From positions 1 to 55,091 of the forward strand of contig JAFWPB010000050.1 in assembly GCA_017545245.1 (NCBI GenBank): DNA of 55,091 nt, given 5' to 3'. Under the pieces are notes generated by a model. It made no database searches and was not told where the DNA came from. It was given only the letters and a program-made list of their open reading frames with translations. Source of the DNA: Clostridiales bacterium. GTDB taxonomy: Bacteria > Bacillota > Clostridia > Saccharofermentanales > Saccharofermentanaceae. The position numbers and the translations under genes were made by a program. This document shows positions 41,754 to 52,146 of this stretch, piece after piece (position 1 is the stretch's first letter; every line of letters starts with the position of its first letter).

Positions 41754-43067
41754 TTAATCAAGGAAGCCCTTGTAATTGTGTGTAACCATCTGCGACTCGA
41801 TCTGCTGTACCAAGTCATTCGCAACACCTGTCATGATGAGAACAGATGTACCTGCAAACCATACACCTTCCATGCCGGTAAGTTTACCAAGCAATGTAGG
41901 TACCAGAACAACTATGCAAAGGAAGCATGCATCGCACCAGTTAAGTCGGTTTGCCACTTTCGCGATAAACTCAGACGTCGGACGACCTGGACGAACACCA
42001 GGAATAAATCCACCATTCTTCTGCAGGTTCTGCGAAATCTCAATCGGATTGAACTGAATCATCGAATAGAAGAATACAAATGCAAAGATGCAGAAGAAGT
42101 ATACAACATAGTAGAAAGGATTCGAACCGAAGTTACGGAACCAATCAACAATTACATTGTTGCTGTTCGGGAAGAAGATCGCCACGATCGTAGAAGGCAG
42201 TGACAAGAAAGACATGGTGAAGATAACCGGCATAACGCTGGACTGGTTAACCTTCAAAGGAATGTAGGTATTCTGTCCACCGTATACTTTTCTACCAACA
42301 ACTTTCTTACTGTACTGAACCGGAATTCTTCTTTCTGCATTCTGAACGTAGATACAGAAGATGATCGTCGCAAGGGACAACAGAGATACGAGCACGAATG
42401 CTGTGATACCAACTGTGTTACCAAGGATTTCGTTCTTGAATTTACCGGAGATGTTCAGTGCATCGTAATACAGTGTAGAAATCATCTGCGGGATTCTTGT
42501 GATGATACCAGCGAAGATGATAAGAGATACACCGTTTCCGATACCCTTCTCGTTGATACGCTCACCGAGGAATACAACAAAGCATGTACCTGCTGTAAAC
42601 GTAGCAATGATCAAGATAGCGGCCAACCACTTCGGAATGAAGCCTGTCATAGCCGAACGTGTTGCGTATGTAAAGAAAGAAGCCTGAAGCAGAGCAAGAC
42701 CAACAGTCATGTAACGGGTGATCTTCTGTAACTTCTTCTGTCCCTCTTCTCCCTCTTTGGCAAGATTCTCCAAAGCAGGAATAGCAACAGTAAGCAACTG
42801 GATAATAATGGAGGAGTTGATGTATGGGGTAATTCCCATTGCAAAGATGGTTGCTGCGAACAGACCACCACCTGAGATGATATCCATCAATCCACCAATC
42901 TGACCCCAGTTCTGTACGATCGAGGAAAACTCTGTACGGTTAATACCCGGGCAAGGAATCAAACCTCCGATCATATAGAGCGCAAGAATAAAGAGAGTAA
43001 ACATCAGCTTCTTGCGCAGATCCGGCAGACGGAATGCATTCACTAAGGTGTCAAAAATACCCTTCAT
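41754..43067 (-). CDS. secY: Protein translocase subunit SecY
   Basis: The channel of the Sec translocon, 437 residues with ten membrane helices. Recognisable parts are FTLFILALYMIGGLIPCPGI, GITPYINSSIIIQLL, the cytoplasmic loop with PVQYSKKVVGRKVYGGQNTY and IPLKVNQSSVMPVIF. The start at 43067 has GGAGG six bases upstream; its last base pairs lie almost against the rplO stop (43069). Normal spc operon position. Confidence 0.98.
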   Translation of the reverse strand: MKGIFDTLVNAFRLPDLRKKLMFTLFILALYMIGGLIPCPGINRTEFSSIVQNWGQIGGLMDIISGGGLFAATIFAMGITPYINSSIIIQLLTVAIPALENLAKEGEEGQKKLQKITRYMTVGLALLQASFFTYATRSAMTGFIPKWLAAILIIATFTAGTCFVVFLGERINEKGIGNGVSLIIFAGIITRIPQMISTLYYDALNISGKFKNEILGNTVGITAFVLVSLLSLATIIFCIYVQNAERRIPVQYSKKVVGRKVYGGQNTYIPLKVNQSSVMPVIFTMSFLSLPSTIVAIFFPNSNNVIVDWFRNFGSNPFYYVVYFFCIFAFVFFYSMIQFNPIEISQNLQKNGGFIPGVRPGRPTSEFIAKVANRLNWCDACFLCIVVLVPTLLGKLTGMEGVWFAGTSVLIMTGVANDLVQQIESQMVTHNYKGFLD

Positions 43068-43068
43068 G

Positions 43069-43512
43069 TTATACCTCCAGTGCCGAGCCACCAGCCTTTT
43101 CGATTTTCTCTTTTGCAGAAGCAGAGAACTTCTTAGCCTTGACTGTAAGCTTCTTGGTCAACTCACCGTTACCAAGTACCTTAATGCCATCGTTGACCTT
43201 ACCGATTGTGATGATACCAGCATCAGCCAGGATCGTAGCATCGATCTCAGCACCGTTATCGAACTTCTCAAGATCAGATACATTGATTTCAACATACTCG
43301 CAAGCAAAACGCTTGTGGTTGAAACCACGCTTCGGCAGACGTCTGTAAAGAGGCATCTGACCACCCTCGAAACCAGGACGTACACCGCCGCCAGAACGAG
43401 CGTTCTGACCCTTGTGTCCACGGCCGGCAGTCTTTCCGTTTCCGGATCCGGCACCACGGCCCTTACGATATGCTTTCTCGTTTCCGCAGGAAGACATTTC
43501 ATTAAGTTTCAT
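43069..43512 (-). CDS. rplO: 50S ribosomal protein L15
   Basis: A 147-residue large-subunit protein. The Gly-rich N-terminal extension that reaches into 23S rRNA ([20 protein letters not shown]) and the [10 protein letters not shown] motif are intact. The start at 43512 follows GGAGG by ten bases; the frame runs 13 codons further upstream into rpmD. Confidence 0.97.
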   Translation of the reverse strand: MKLNEMSSCGNEKAYRKGRGAGSGNGKTAGRGHKGQNARSGGGVRPGFEGGQMPLYRRLPKRGFNHKRFACEYVEINVSDLEKFDNGAEIDATILADAGIITIGKVNDGIKVLGNGELTKKLTVKAKKFSASAKEKIEKAGGSALEV

Positions 43513-43528
43513 GTTTCCAATACCTCCA

Positions 43529-43708
43529 TTACACTTCTTCGCATGTAACAAGATGTGCTACAGTACGAACCATGCCGCGAATTGCCGGTGTATCTGTCTT
43601 TTCTACAGACTGACCGATCTTCTTCAGACCGAGAGCAGCGACAGTAGCAGCCTGGTTTTTCTTAGATTTGTTGGTGCTCTTCACCAATGTAATCTTTAAG
43701 TTAGCCAT
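43529..43708 (-). CDS. rpmD: 50S ribosomal protein L30
   Basis: A 59-residue protein with [20 protein letters not shown] and [11 protein letters not shown], normal for L30. The start at 43708 follows GGAGG; the frame extends upstream into rpsE without support. Confidence 0.96.
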   Translation of the reverse strand: MANLKITLVKSTNKSKKNQAATVAALGLKKIGQSVEKTDTPAIRGMVRTVAHLVTCEEV

Positions 43709-43724
43709 GTAAAGCACACCTCCA

Positions 43725-44225
43725 TTACAGAATTTCTTCGGTAGACTTGCCACGCAGACGTGCTACTTCTTCAAGAGAACGCATGCTCTTCAAGCCTTCC
43801 ATTGTTGCATTCACAACGTTGTTCGGGTTGTTTGTGCCAAGAGACTTTGTACGGATATCCTTGATACCGCAAAGCTCACATACCGCACGAACAGGACCAC
43901 CAGCGATGATACCTGTACCACTTGCAGCCGGCTTCATAACGATCTTACCAGCACCGAATACACCAAATGCTTCGTGCGGGATCGTGGAACCGTCGAGCGG
44001 AACAGAGATCATATTCTTCTTGGCATCTTCAATACCCTTGCGGATAGCATCCGGGATTTCAGCAGCCTTACCCAGGCCCTTACCAACATGACCATTCTCA
44101 TCACCTACGATTACGAGAGCTGCGAAACGGAAATTTCTACCACCCTTAACCGTTTTGGAAACACGTCCGATGTGGATGACTTTCTCTTTTAATTCGGTTG
44201 AAGTTGAATTTGGATCAAAACCCAT
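43725..44225 (-). CDS. rpsE: 30S ribosomal protein S5
   Basis: A 166-residue decoding-fidelity protein with the double-stranded-RNA-binding half ([20 protein letters not shown]) and the [19 protein letters not shown] half. AGGAGGG precedes the ATG. Standard place between rplR and rpmD. Confidence 0.98.
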   Translation of the reverse strand: MGFDPNSTSTELKEKVIHIGRVSKTVKGGRNFRFAALVIVGDENGHVGKGLGKAAEIPDAIRKGIEDAKKNMISVPLDGSTIPHEAFGVFGAGKIVMKPAASGTGIIAGGPVRAVCELCGIKDIRTKSLGTNNPNNVVNATMEGLKSMRSLEEVARLRGKSTEEIL

Positions 44226-44242
44226 CTTTTGTTCCCTCCTAA

Positions 44243-44611
44243 TTAGAATACCAGGCCGGCTTCACGAGCGGCCTCAGCCAATGCTTCGATACGACCATGG
44301 AAAATGTATCCGCCTCTGTCAAAGACAACTTCCTTGATGTCCTTAGCCAAAGCGCGCTCTGCAATCAGCTTACCAACTGCTGCAGCACCTTCCTTGTTGC
44401 TTCCGTTAGCAATAGAAGCTTTCACTTCTTTTTCTAATGTGGAGGCACTTACCAATGTGTTGCCCGCTACATCATCGATGATCTGGGCATAGATGTTTGT
44501 GTTACTTCTGAAAACGCACAGACGTGGACGTGCAGGGGTTCCGCTGATCTTTTTTCTTACACGGACATGCTTTCTACGGCGAATAGCGTTCTTGTCAATT
44601 TTATTAATCAT
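44243..44611 (-). CDS. rplR: 50S ribosomal protein L18
   Basis: A 122-residue 5S rRNA-binding protein: [20 protein letters not shown] and [20 protein letters not shown] are characteristic. Standard spc operon position. Confidence 0.98.
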   Translation of the reverse strand: MINKIDKNAIRRRKHVRVRKKISGTPARPRLCVFRSNTNIYAQIIDDVAGNTLVSASTLEKEVKASIANGSNKEGAAAVGKLIAERALAKDIKEVVFDRGGYIFHGRIEALAEAAREAGLVF

Positions 44612-44628
44612 GCTTTTTCACCCCTCAC

Positions 44629-45171
44629 TTACTTCTTAGCGCCAGTCTTACCTTCCTTGATGCGGACATATTCACCAACATATCTGATACCCTTGCCCTT
44701 ATACGCATCCGGAAGTCTGTACGAACGGATCTTAGCGGCTGTTTCGCCAACTAACTGCTTATCTGCACCCTTAACAATGATCTGGTTCTGTGCCGGAACA
44801 TCAATTGTGATTCCTTCCGGTTCTTCCATCTCGATCGGGTGGGAGTAACCAAGGTTGAAAACAACCTTCTTACCCTGCTTCTGTGCCTTATAACCAACAC
44901 CCTGGATCTCGAGTTCCTTCTTGAAACCTTCGGAACAACCGATGACCATATTGTTGATCAAAGAACGTGTCAAACCATGAAGAGCCTTAACCTGCTTTTC
45001 ATCGTTCGGTCTCTTAACTGTGATCACATTATCATTGATCTCAACGATAATGGACGGATGCACATTAAGAGTGAGTGTTGCATCCTTGCCTTTTACAGTG
45101 ATGGTCTGACCATCCTGCTTTACTTCGAGCCCTGCCGGGATCGTGATCGGCATATTGCCAATTCTAGACAT
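44629..45171 (-). CDS. rplF: 50S ribosomal protein L6
   Basis: A 180-residue two-domain L6 protein ([21 protein letters not shown]-terminal [20 protein letters not shown]). A GGAACC/GGTTCC hairpin lies in the 70-base gap separating it from rpsH. Confidence 0.98.
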   Translation of the reverse strand: MSRIGNMPITIPAGLEVKQDGQTITVKGKDATLTLNVHPSIIVEINDNVITVKRPNDEKQVKALHGLTRSLINNMVIGCSEGFKKELEIQGVGYKAQKQGKKVVFNLGYSHPIEMEEPEGITIDVPAQNQIIVKGADKQLVGETAAKIRSYRLPDAYKGKGIRYVGEYVRIKEGKTGAKK

Positions 45172-45241
45172 AACAATCTACCTCCTGCTCTTTAGATTGC
45201 GGAACCTTATGGTTCCTTTTCAGAGTTTTATATGGTTTTAA

Positions 45242-45637
45242 TTACCAAACGTAAGCCATAACCTCGCCGCCCATGCCGAGCTTGCGAGCCTTCTTATCAG
45301 TCATAACGCCCTTAGATGTGGAGATGATAGCGATACCAAGACCACCAAGAACCTTCGGGAGGTTCTCCTTATCTGCATAAACGCGGAGACCCGGCTTGGA
45401 AATTCTCTGGATACCGGAAATAACGTGCTTCTTAGCAGCGTACTTCAGAGTGATCTTGATCATTCCCTGCTTGTCGTCATCCATCGTTTCGAAAGAAGCG
45501 ATATAACCTTCATCTACTAAAATCTGTGCGATAGCCTTCTTCAAATTGGAAGCAGGAACCATTACTGTCGGATGACCAGCTGTACCTGCATTACGGATTC
45601 TTGTCAGCATATCTGCAATTGCATCTGTAATCTGCAT
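45242..45637 (-). CDS. rpsH: 30S ribosomal protein S8
   Basis: A 131-residue 16S rRNA-binding protein with [20 protein letters not shown] at the start and [20 protein letters not shown] near the end. In E. coli S8 represses the spc operon by binding the rplE region; no such site was identified here. Confidence 0.98.
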   Translation of the reverse strand: MQITDAIADMLTRIRNAGTAGHPTVMVPASNLKKAIAQILVDEGYIASFETMDDDKQGMIKITLKYAAKKHVISGIQRISKPGLRVYADKENLPKVLGGLGIAIISTSKGVMTDKKARKLGMGGEVMAYVW

Positions 45638-45665
45638 AAATCTTTCCTCCTTGTATTGCTATCGG

Positions 45666-45851
45666 TTACCAGCTTGCCTTACGTACGCCCGGGATCTGGC
45701 CCTTGTATGCCAGGTCACGGAAGCACAGACGGCAGATGCCATACTTGCGAATATAAGCATGTGGTCTTCCGCAGAGCTTGCAACGGTTGTGCTGCTGCAC
45801 CTTGAACTTAGGTGTGCGCTGAGCTTTGAGTTTCATTGAAGTCTTAGCCAT
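45666..45851 (-). CDS. rpsN: 30S ribosomal protein S14, zinc type (type Z)
   Basis: A 61-residue S14 of the short zinc-dependent type, with Cys24, Cys27, Cys40 and Cys43 in two C-x2-C pairs (NRCKLCGRP and GICRLCFRD). It is typical of Bacillota. AGGAGG precedes the ATG. Confidence 0.98.
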   Translation of the reverse strand: MAKTSMKLKAQRTPKFKVQQHNRCKLCGRPHAYIRKYGICRLCFRDLAYKGQIPGVRKASW

Positions 45852-45869
45852 TTTACTTATATCCTCCTA

Positions 45870-46409
45870 TTACTTACGGAACGGCATGCCGAGAAGAGTA
45901 AGAAGAGATCTTGCTTCTTCGTCTGTCTTAGCCGTTGTAACGACGATGATATCCATACCACGAACCTTATCAACCTTATCAAAGTCGATTTCAGGGAACA
46001 TCAGCTGCTCCTTGATGCCCATAGCGTAGTTACCATGTCCATCAAAAGAGTTAGGATTTACGCCACGGAAGTCACGTACACGTGGGAGAGAGATGCTGAT
46101 CAACTTATCGAGGAAGTTGTACATGTTCTCACCACGGAGAGTAACCTTGCAACCAATCTTCATGCCCTCTCTCAATTTGAAAGCAGCAACGGACTTGGAA
46201 GCAACTGTAGCAACCGGCTTCTGGCCGCAAACGATGCCCATGTCACGCATAGCGTTCTCAAGAGCCTTCGGGTTATCCTTGACTTCGCCGACACCCATGT
46301 TGAGAACGATCTTCTCAAGCTTCGGGATCTGCATGCAAGACTTATACTTGAATTCTTCCTGCAAAGCAGGTGCAACTTCTTTTACATACTTGTCCTTTAA
46401 TCTAGACAT
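45870..46409 (-). CDS. rplE: 50S ribosomal protein L5
   Basis: A 179-residue 5S rRNA-binding protein of the central protuberance: [34 protein letters not shown] and [17 protein letters not shown]. It begins three bases after the rplX stop. Confidence 0.98.
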   Translation of the reverse strand: MSRLKDKYVKEVAPALQEEFKYKSCMQIPKLEKIVLNMGVGEVKDNPKALENAMRDMGIVCGQKPVATVASKSVAAFKLREGMKIGCKVTLRGENMYNFLDKLISISLPRVRDFRGVNPNSFDGHGNYAMGIKEQLMFPEIDFDKVDKVRGMDIIVVTTAKTDEEARSLLTLLGMPFRK

Positions 46410-46412
46410 AAA

Positions 46413-46760
46413 TTACTCCTCCTTTGCCTTCTTGATCTGGTCAATATCCGCACCGCACTTCTTGCAAACACGGAACTTTGCACCGTCTTCTGCAACTCTG
46501 CGGCCGACTCTTGTAGCCTTACCACACTTAGGGCAGATCAGCATAACGTTGGAAGCATCGATGGAACCTTCCTTCTCGATGATGCCAGCCGGCTTGTTCT
46601 GGCCCTGAGCCTTCTGGTGCTTCTTAACCATGTTTACGCCAGAAACGAAAACACGTCCGGACTTGGGTTCAGTCTTGATGACCTGACCCTGAGCACCCAT
46701 ATCCTTACCAGCGATAACAACGACTTTGTCGTCCTTCTTTACATGAATCTTACTAGCCAT
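46413..46760 (-). CDS. rplX: 50S ribosomal protein L24
   Basis: A 115-residue protein that starts 50S assembly. The KOW motif is in KKDDKVVVIAGKDMGAQGQV. The C-terminal half has CPKCGKATRVGR and CKKCGAD, a four-Cys ribbon seen in many clostridial L24 proteins. Confidence 0.97.
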   Translation of the reverse strand: MASKIHVKKDDKVVVIAGKDMGAQGQVIKTEPKSGRVFVSGVNMVKKHQKAQGQNKPAGIIEKEGSIDASNVMLICPKCGKATRVGRRVAEDGAKFRVCKKCGADIDQIKKAKEE

Positions 46761-46772
46761 TTGTCATCCTCC

Positions 46773-47141
46773 TTACAGAACTTCCGGAGCCAGAGAAAGG
46801 ATCTTCATATAATCCTTATCACGGAGCTCTCTTGCGATAGGCCCAAAGATACGGGTTCCACGCGGGTTCTTGTCTTCCTTAATGATAACGGCAGCATTCT
46901 CATCGAACTTGATGTATGATCCGTCAGCTCTTCTTACACCTTTCTTTGTGCGAACAACTACTGCGCGAACAACATCGCCCTTCTTTACCACACCACCAGG
47001 AGTAGCAGTCTTAACAGAGCAGACGATAACATCACCGATATTCGCGTACTTACGCCAAGAACCACCAAGCACCTTGATGCAAGCAAGTTCTTTTGCGCCA
47101 GTATTATCCGCAGATCTTAATCTGGATTCTACTTGAATCAT
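46773..47141 (-). CDS. rplN: 50S ribosomal protein L14
   Basis: A 122-residue subunit-interface protein: [40 protein letters not shown]. Canonical length and ends. Confidence 0.99.
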   Translation of the reverse strand: MIQVESRLRSADNTGAKELACIKVLGGSWRKYANIGDVIVCSVKTATPGGVVKKGDVVRAVVVRTKKGVRRADGSYIKFDENAAVIIKEDKNPRGTRIFGPIARELRDKDYMKILSLAPEVL

Positions 47142-47175
47142 CTTGATTTCCTCCTTTACGTAATTCCCTTACGTA

Positions 47176-47433
47176 TTACTTCGCCTTCTCAATAATCTCG
47201 ACCAGTCTCCAACGCTTATCTTTCGAAAGCGGGCGGGTCTCCATTACCTTTACCTTGTCGCCGATGCCGCACTTGTTCTCTTCGTCATGCGCCTTCAGCT
47301 TGTATGTTCTCTTCATGATCTTGCCGTACAGCGGATGCTTTACATGCTCAACCACGGATACAACGATTGTCTTGTCCATCTTATCGCTTGAAACGATACC
47401 GACACGAGTTTTTCTGAGGTTACGATCGCTCAT
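47176..47433 (-). CDS. rpsQ: 30S ribosomal protein S17
   Basis: An 85-residue OB-fold 16S rRNA-binding protein with [20 protein letters not shown] and [18 protein letters not shown]. The start at 47433 follows GGGAG by eight bases; an upstream extension of six codons includes the ribosome site itself. Confidence 0.97.
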   Translation of the reverse strand: MSDRNLRKTRVGIVSSDKMDKTIVVSVVEHVKHPLYGKIMKRTYKLKAHDEENKCGIGDKVKVMETRPLSKDKRWRLVEIIEKAK

Positions 47434-47450
47434 TTGCTTATCTCCCTTCA

Positions 47451-47648
47451 TTAATTAGCCTTAAGCTCTTGTTCACGGAGAATCGTGTTTACGCGAGCGA
47501 TGTCACGCTTTACAGCGCCAAGACGCTGAGGATTCTCGAGTTGGTTAGTAGCATGCTGGAAACGAAGTTTGAAGAGTTCATCCTTCAATGCAACCAGCTC
47601 CTGCTGAAGTTCTTCTGTGGACTTCGAACGCAATTCTTTAGCCGTCAT
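47451..47648 (-). CDS. rpmC: 50S ribosomal protein L29
   Basis: A 65-residue helical-hairpin protein at the tunnel exit ([39 protein letters not shown]). The ATG at 47648 overlaps the end of rplP by eleven bases and has GAGGAGG upstream. Confidence 0.97.
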   Translation of the reverse strand: MTAKELRSKSTEELQQELVALKDELFKLRFQHATNQLENPQRLGAVKRDIARVNTILREQELKAN

Positions 47649-48069
47649 TTTCAGATACCTCCTCTTCCTTCTTGATGAACTTTGTCTTGCAAGGGAGCTT
47701 ATGTCCGGCAAGACGCATTGCCTCACGGGCAACTTCTTCTGTTACGCCTGCGATCTCGAAAAGAACACGACCCGGCTTAACAACTGCTACCCAGTACTCC
47801 GGAGAACCCTTACCAGAACCCATTCGGGTTTCAGCTGGCTTCTTTGTTACCGGCTTATCCGGGAAGATCTTGATCCAAACCTTACCGCCTCTCTTAACGT
47901 AACGGTTGATAGCGATACGGGCAGCTTCGATCTGGTTTGATGTGATCCAGCATGGCTCTGTAGCGTACATACCGTAATCACCGTAAGCAACAAAGTTACC
48001 TCTGGAGGCCTTACCGGTCAAACGGCCGCGCTGCTGCTTTCTGTGCTTTACTCTCTTAGGAAGTAACAT
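47638..48069 (-). CDS. rplP: 50S ribosomal protein L16
   Basis: A 143-residue protein by the A-site t[23 protein letters not shown] and [20 protein letters not shown] are canonical. The ATG shares one base with the rpsC stop (TAATG). A short acidic tail ([11 protein letters not shown]) extends the C-terminus. Confidence 0.98.
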   Translation of the reverse strand: MLLPKRVKHRKQQRGRLTGKASRGNFVAYGDYGMYATEPCWITSNQIEAARIAINRYVKRGGKVWIKIFPDKPVTKKPAETRMGSGKGSPEYWVAVVKPGRVLFEIAGVTEEVAREAMRLAGHKLPCKTKFIKKEEEVSENDG

Positions 48070-48740
48070 TACGCTTCGCCTCCTTCCACAACTTTAGCCG
48101 GCTTCTTAGCCGCGAGGACTTCGCCTCTGTAGATCCATACCTTCACGCCGATACGACCATACTGTGTGTCTGCCTCAGCAAAACCATAGTCGATGTCAGC
48201 ACGGAGTGTCTGGAGCGGAATAGTACCTTCGTGATATGTCTCAGATCTAGCGATTTCAGCACCGCCGAGACGACCGGAGCAGGATGTCTTGATACCCTTT
48301 GCACCACTCTTGATCGTTCTGGACATAGCCATCTTCATGGCACGACGGAAAGATACACGTCTTTCAAGCTGCTGAGCGATGCTCTCTGCAACGAGCTGAG
48401 CGTTAGCATCAACATTCTTGATTTCACGAACATCTACGAAGAAATTCTTCTTGAACTTCTTCTGGAGCTTCTTCTTGAACTCCTCAATGCCTGCGCCCTG
48501 ACGACCAATGATGATACCAGGCTTAGCTGCATTGATGATGATGGATGTCTTGTCAGCGCCCTTACGCTCGATCTCGATTGTAGAGATACCAGCTACGAAG
48601 CACTCTTTCTTTACAAAATCACGGATTTGCTTGTCCTCAACGAGGAAATCGCTGAATGTCTTCTTGTCGGCATACCAACGTGTGTCCCACTCTTTGATGA
48701 CACCTACGCGCAAACCATGGGGATTAACCTTCTGGCCCAT
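48069..48740 (-). CDS. rpsC: 30S ribosomal protein S3
   Basis: A 223-residue mRNA-entry protein with the KH domain ([20 protein letters not shown]) and the C-terminal half [27 protein letters not shown] precedes the ATG. Confidence 0.98.
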   Translation of the reverse strand: MGQKVNPHGLRVGVIKEWDTRWYADKKTFSDFLVEDKQIRDFVKKECFVAGISTIEIERKGADKTSIIINAAKPGIIIGRQGAGIEEFKKKLQKKFKKNFFVDVREIKNVDANAQLVAESIAQQLERRVSFRRAMKMAMSRTIKSGAKGIKTSCSGRLGGAEIARSETYHEGTIPLQTLRADIDYGFAEADTQYGRIGVKVWIYRGEVLAAKKPAKVVEGGEA

Positions 48741-48752
48741 TTTGTTTCCTCC

Positions 48753-49229
48753 TTATACTCTTTCCTTGAGAACAACTGTAACGTGACTTGTTCTCTTGTT
48801 GATACGTGACGCCGAACCTCTAGCTCTCGGAATGAAGCGCTTCAGGATCGGGCCCTGATCAGCGTATGCGTCTGCAACATAAAGGCTTCCCTTGGAAAGA
48901 CCATTGTTGTTAACAGCATTTGCCTCAGCGGACTTCACTGCCTTCTTGAGAATCGGTGAAGCGGCCTTCGGAGTATAGTCCAGAATTGCGTATGCTTCAT
49001 CGAGGTCCTTACCCTTGATCAGGTCTGCAACGACCTTTACCTTACGAGGTGTAATACGAACATACTTAGCAATCGCCTTACCCTGATCTTTGCCTACACC
49101 GAGAAGCTTTCTCTGCTTCTTGGTCAGGATCGGGTTCTTCGAGCTCTTCTTCTGCTGCTTGCCGTAAGCTTCGAGGATCTCATCGCGATTAGCTTCGATA
49201 TAGTCTTTTGTTAATTTAACTTTTTCCAC
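48753..49229 (-). CDS. rplV: 50S ribosomal protein L22, with N-terminal extension
   Basis: L22 lines the polypeptide exit tunnel. The conserved body begins at about residue 51 ([20 protein letters not shown]) and ends with the tunnel loop and [20 protein letters not shown] tail (here [16 protein letters not shown]). Ahead of it lie about 50 extra residues (helical [15 protein letters not shown], then a Lys-rich stretch and [10 protein letters not shown]), so the protein has 158 residues where about 110-115 is usual. The start is GTG at 49229, behind a strong GGGAGG site; no start codon with a site lies near residue 51, which supports the extension being real. Confidence 0.95.
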   Translation of the reverse strand: MEKVKLTKDYIEANRDEILEAYGKQQKKSSKNPILTKKQRKLLGVGKDQGKAIAKYVRITPRKVKVVADLIKGKDLDEAYAILDYTPKAASPILKKAVKSAEANAVNNNGLSKGSLYVADAYADQGPILKRFIPRARGSASRINKRTSHVTVVLKERV

Positions 49230-49257
49230 TATTGTTTCCTCCCTTCAAAGCTTACGA

Positions 49258-49536
49258 TCACTTACCACCGGACGACTTTTCACCAGCATGTCCACGATAT
49301 GTTCTTGTCGGAGCAAATTCACCGAGCTTGTGGCCGATCATTTCCTCTGTAACATATACCGGAACATGTCTTCTGCCGTCATAAACAGCGATCGTGTGTC
49401 CTACCATCTCCGGATAGATCGTGGAAGCGCGAGACCAAGTCTGTACAACCTTCTTCTCATTCGCTGCGTTCATCGCATTGATCTTCTTCATCAGGGCATC
49501 CTGTACGAAATAACCCTTTTTGGTTGATCTACTCAT
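49258..49536 (-). CDS. rpsS: 30S ribosomal protein S19
   Basis: A 92-residue head protein: [40 protein letters not shown] and [12 protein letters not shown] are canonical. Confidence 0.98.
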   Translation of the reverse strand: MSRSTKKGYFVQDALMKKINAMNAANEKKVVQTWSRASTIYPEMVGHTIAVYDGRRHVPVYVTEEMIGHKLGEFAPTRTYRGHAGEKSSGGK

Positions 49537-49554
49537 TTTGGTTCCTCCCTTCGC

Positions 49555-50382
49555 TTACTTTCTACCCTTAACAATGTACTTGTTAGACTGCTTCTTCTTG
49601 TTTCTTGTCTTCTTACCAAGAGTCGGAACACCCCAAGGTGTAACAGGACCCGGAAGACCGATCGGGGATTTACCCTCACCACCACCATGTGGGTGATCGC
49701 ACGGGTTCATAACCACACCACGGACTGCAGGACGTACGCCCATGTGACGATGACGACCAGCTTTACCGATAGAAACGTTCTCATGCTCGTTGTTTCCGAT
49801 AACACCGATTGTTGCACGGCACTTAATGGAAACCATACGAACCTCACCGGACGGGAGACGAACCTGAGCGAACTCGCCCTCTTTCGCCATCAGCTGAGCA
49901 CTTGCACCAGCTGTACGAACCATCTGTGCACCCTTGCCTGGCTTCAGTTCGATGTTGTGGATCAATGTACCAACCGGGATGTTTACGATCGGGAGGCAAT
50001 TACCTGGAACGATATCAGCCTCAGCGCCGGAAACAACCTTGTCGCCTACCTTCAAGCCCTGTGGAGCCAGGATGTAGGACTTCGCACCATCAGCATACTG
50101 GATCAGTGCGATGAATGCTGTACGATTCGGATCGTACTCGATAGCAACTACTGTTGCCGGAATTGCGTCCTTTGTTCTCTTCCAGTCAATGACACGGATC
50201 TTACGGCGGTTACCGCCACCGATGTGGCGAACGGTGATGCGACCATAAGAGTTACGTCCGCCTGACTTGCTGCGAGCAACGAGCAGACTCTTCTCGGGTT
50301 CTTTCTTCGTAAGAGAAGAAAAATCCGCAACAGTCATGTTTCGTCTTGCAGGAGAAGTTGGATTAAAAGTCTTTACTGCCAT
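49555..50382 (-). CDS. rplB: 50S ribosomal protein L2
   Basis: A 275-residue protein next to the peptidyl transferase centre: [40 protein letters not shown] with the conserved His, and the C-terminal [18 protein letters not shown]. Confidence 0.98.
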   Translation of the reverse strand: MAVKTFNPTSPARRNMTVADFSSLTKKEPEKSLLVARSKSGGRNSYGRITVRHIGGGNRRKIRVIDWKRTKDAIPATVVAIEYDPNRTAFIALIQYADGAKSYILAPQGLKVGDKVVSGAEADIVPGNCLPIVNIPVGTLIHNIELKPGKGAQMVRTAGASAQLMAKEGEFAQVRLPSGEVRMVSIKCRATIGVIGNNEHENVSIGKAGRHRHMGVRPAVRGVVMNPCDHPHGGGEGKSPIGLPGPVTPWGVPTLGKKTRNKKKQSNKYIVKGRK

Positions 50383-50412
50383 TCTCTCTTCACTCCTTTA
50401 CCATCAGGCCTA

Positions 50413-50769
50413 TTACTGGCCGATTCCAAATTCTTCGATTGCTGTCTTATACTTCTTAGCAGTCTTGGTAGCCTTGCCACCCTTGCCGAGATAAGACGTT
50501 TCCTGAGCTTCCATGTCGATCGTAACAACGGCCTTCTTCCAGGAAGGTGTTGTTCCTTCAACATAGCGCTGTCTCTTTACTTTACCTTCAACCTTAAGTG
50601 TGTTTACAGAAACAACCTTAACGTTGAAAAGCTTTTCCACTGCGTTGCGGATATCTGTCTTAGTAGCTGTCTTTGCTACCTCGAAAGTATACTTACCATA
50701 TGCGGCATCATAAGAGCTCTTCTCTGTGATTACCGGCTTGATGATGATGTCCTGTGGTGCCTTGCTCAT
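50413..50769 (-). CDS. rplW: 50S ribosomal protein L23
   Basis: A 118-residue tunnel-exit protein that docks trigger factor and SRP: IIIKPVITEKSSYDAAYGKY and VEKLFNVKVVSVNTLKVEGK. A Lys/Ala-rich C-terminal tail of about 20 residues lengthens it compared with the usual 95-100. Starts in a four-base overlap with rplD. Confidence 0.97.
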   Translation of the reverse strand: MSKAPQDIIIKPVITEKSSYDAAYGKYTFEVAKTATKTDIRNAVEKLFNVKVVSVNTLKVEGKVKRQRYVEGTTPSWKKAVVTIDMEAQETSYLGKGGKATKTAKKYKTAIEEFGIGQ

Positions 50770-51389
50770 ACGTACACCTCCATAATCTTCTCTGCCGCTT
50801 CCTTCGTCATAATGAAGGAATCATACTTCAAAATGTCGAATACGTTGATCGTATTAACGAAAGCAGTCTTTACTGTTGGAAGATTTCTAGCGGACTTCTC
50901 AACATTCTCATTCTTACCATCGAGTACTACGAGAGCAGAATCAGCAACCTTGATTGCCTTCATGAAATCAACCATATTCTTAGTCTTCATCGTATCGAAG
51001 TTCAGACCTTCTACAACAACGATCTTTGTGTCAGCCATCTTTGTGGAGAAAGCAGACTTCATTGCCAGACGACGGATCTTCTTCGGTACAGTGTAGCTGT
51101 AAGATCTCGGCTTAGGCCCAAAGATGATGCCGCCACCAACATACTGTGCAGAACGTGTAGAACCATGACGAGCACGGCCTGTACCCTTCTGACGATACGG
51201 ACGCTTACCGCCGCCTCTGACTTCGCTTCTTGTCTTTGTGGAATGAGTACCCTGACGACGATTCGCAAGCATGTTGAGAACAACAACGCGCATTGCAGAC
51301 TTGTTCGGCTCAATACCGAAGATCTCGTCAGAAAGATCCATAGATCCTACAACGGCTCCACTAAGATTTACAATATCAATTTTAGCCAT
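50766..51389 (-). CDS. rplD: 50S ribosomal protein L4
   Basis: A 207-residue protein reaching into the exit tunnel, with the loop GTHSTKTRSEVRGGGKRPYR and GTGRARHGSTRSAQYVGGG. In E. coli L4 represses the S10 operon through its leader; whether the leader upstream of rpsJ here is an L4 target is unknown. Confidence 0.98.
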   Translation of the reverse strand: MAKIDIVNLSGAVVGSMDLSDEIFGIEPNKSAMRVVVLNMLANRRQGTHSTKTRSEVRGGGKRPYRQKGTGRARHGSTRSAQYVGGGIIFGPKPRSYSYTVPKKIRRLAMKSAFSTKMADTKIVVVEGLNFDTMKTKNMVDFMKAIKVADSALVVLDGKNENVEKSARNLPTVKTAFVNTINVFDILKYDSFIMTKEAAEKIMEVYV

Positions 51390-51414
51390 TTCTTAGTTCC
51401 TCCTTGTCCTCAAA

Positions 51415-52044
51415 TTACTTAGCCTTTACAGACGACGTAATCGTTACGATGCCGCCCTTAGGACCCGGAACCGCGCCCTTGAGAACGAGGATTCCTCTTT
51501 CGCCGTCAACGCTGACGACCGTCAAATTCTGAACTGTGCAGTTCACAGCACCCATGTGACCAGGCATCTTCTTGCCAGGGAGAACACGAGCCGGTGTAGA
51601 GTTAGCACCCATGGAACCAACACGTCTGTGGTACATGGAACCGTGTCCATCCGGACCACCCTTCTGACCATGACGCTTAATGTTACCCTGGTAACCTTTA
51701 CCCTTGGATACACCACTTACATCTACATGATCACCAACGTTGAGCATGTCAGAGACCTTGATCTCCTGTCCGAGTGTGTAATCCTCTTCTGTCTTAAACT
51801 CGCGGATAGTACGCTTTACGCTGACCTCAGCCTTTGCGAACTGTCCCTTGTCCGGCTTGTTTACAAGTTTCTCGCGAATGTCGCCTGTTGCAACTTTCAC
51901 AGCCTTGTAGCCGTCGTTTTCTACCGTTTTATTCTGAATAACAAACATTGGGTTGCATTCAATAACGGTTGCCGGAATTGCCAAACCGCTCTCGTCAAAG
52001 AGCTGTGTCATGCCGGCTTTTTTGCCAAGTACGAACTTTGTCAT
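51415..52044 (-). CDS. rplC: 50S ribosomal protein L3
   Basis: A 209-residue protein with GKKAGMTQLFDESGLAIPAT, GVSKGKGYQGNIKRHGQKGG and GSMGANSTPARVLPGKKMPG. A GTTCGCG/CGCGAAC hairpin lies in the 102-base gap between rpsJ and its ribosome site. Confidence 0.98.
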   Translation of the reverse strand: MTKFVLGKKAGMTQLFDESGLAIPATVIECNPMFVIQNKTVENDGYKAVKVATGDIREKLVNKPDKGQFAKAEVSVKRTIREFKTEEDYTLGQEIKVSDMLNVGDHVDVSGVSKGKGYQGNIKRHGQKGGPDGHGSMYHRRVGSMGANSTPARVLPGKKMPGHMGAVNCTVQNLTVVSVDGERGILVLKGAVPGPKGGIVTITSSVKAK

Positions 52045-52146
52045 TTTGTTTTCCTCCTATTTAGGTTATTGGTTCGCGATCGTGTCCGCGAACATGACCT
52101 CCGCATATCCTACCGCTTGACGTTCAGTAAGACGCGGAAAAAGCCT

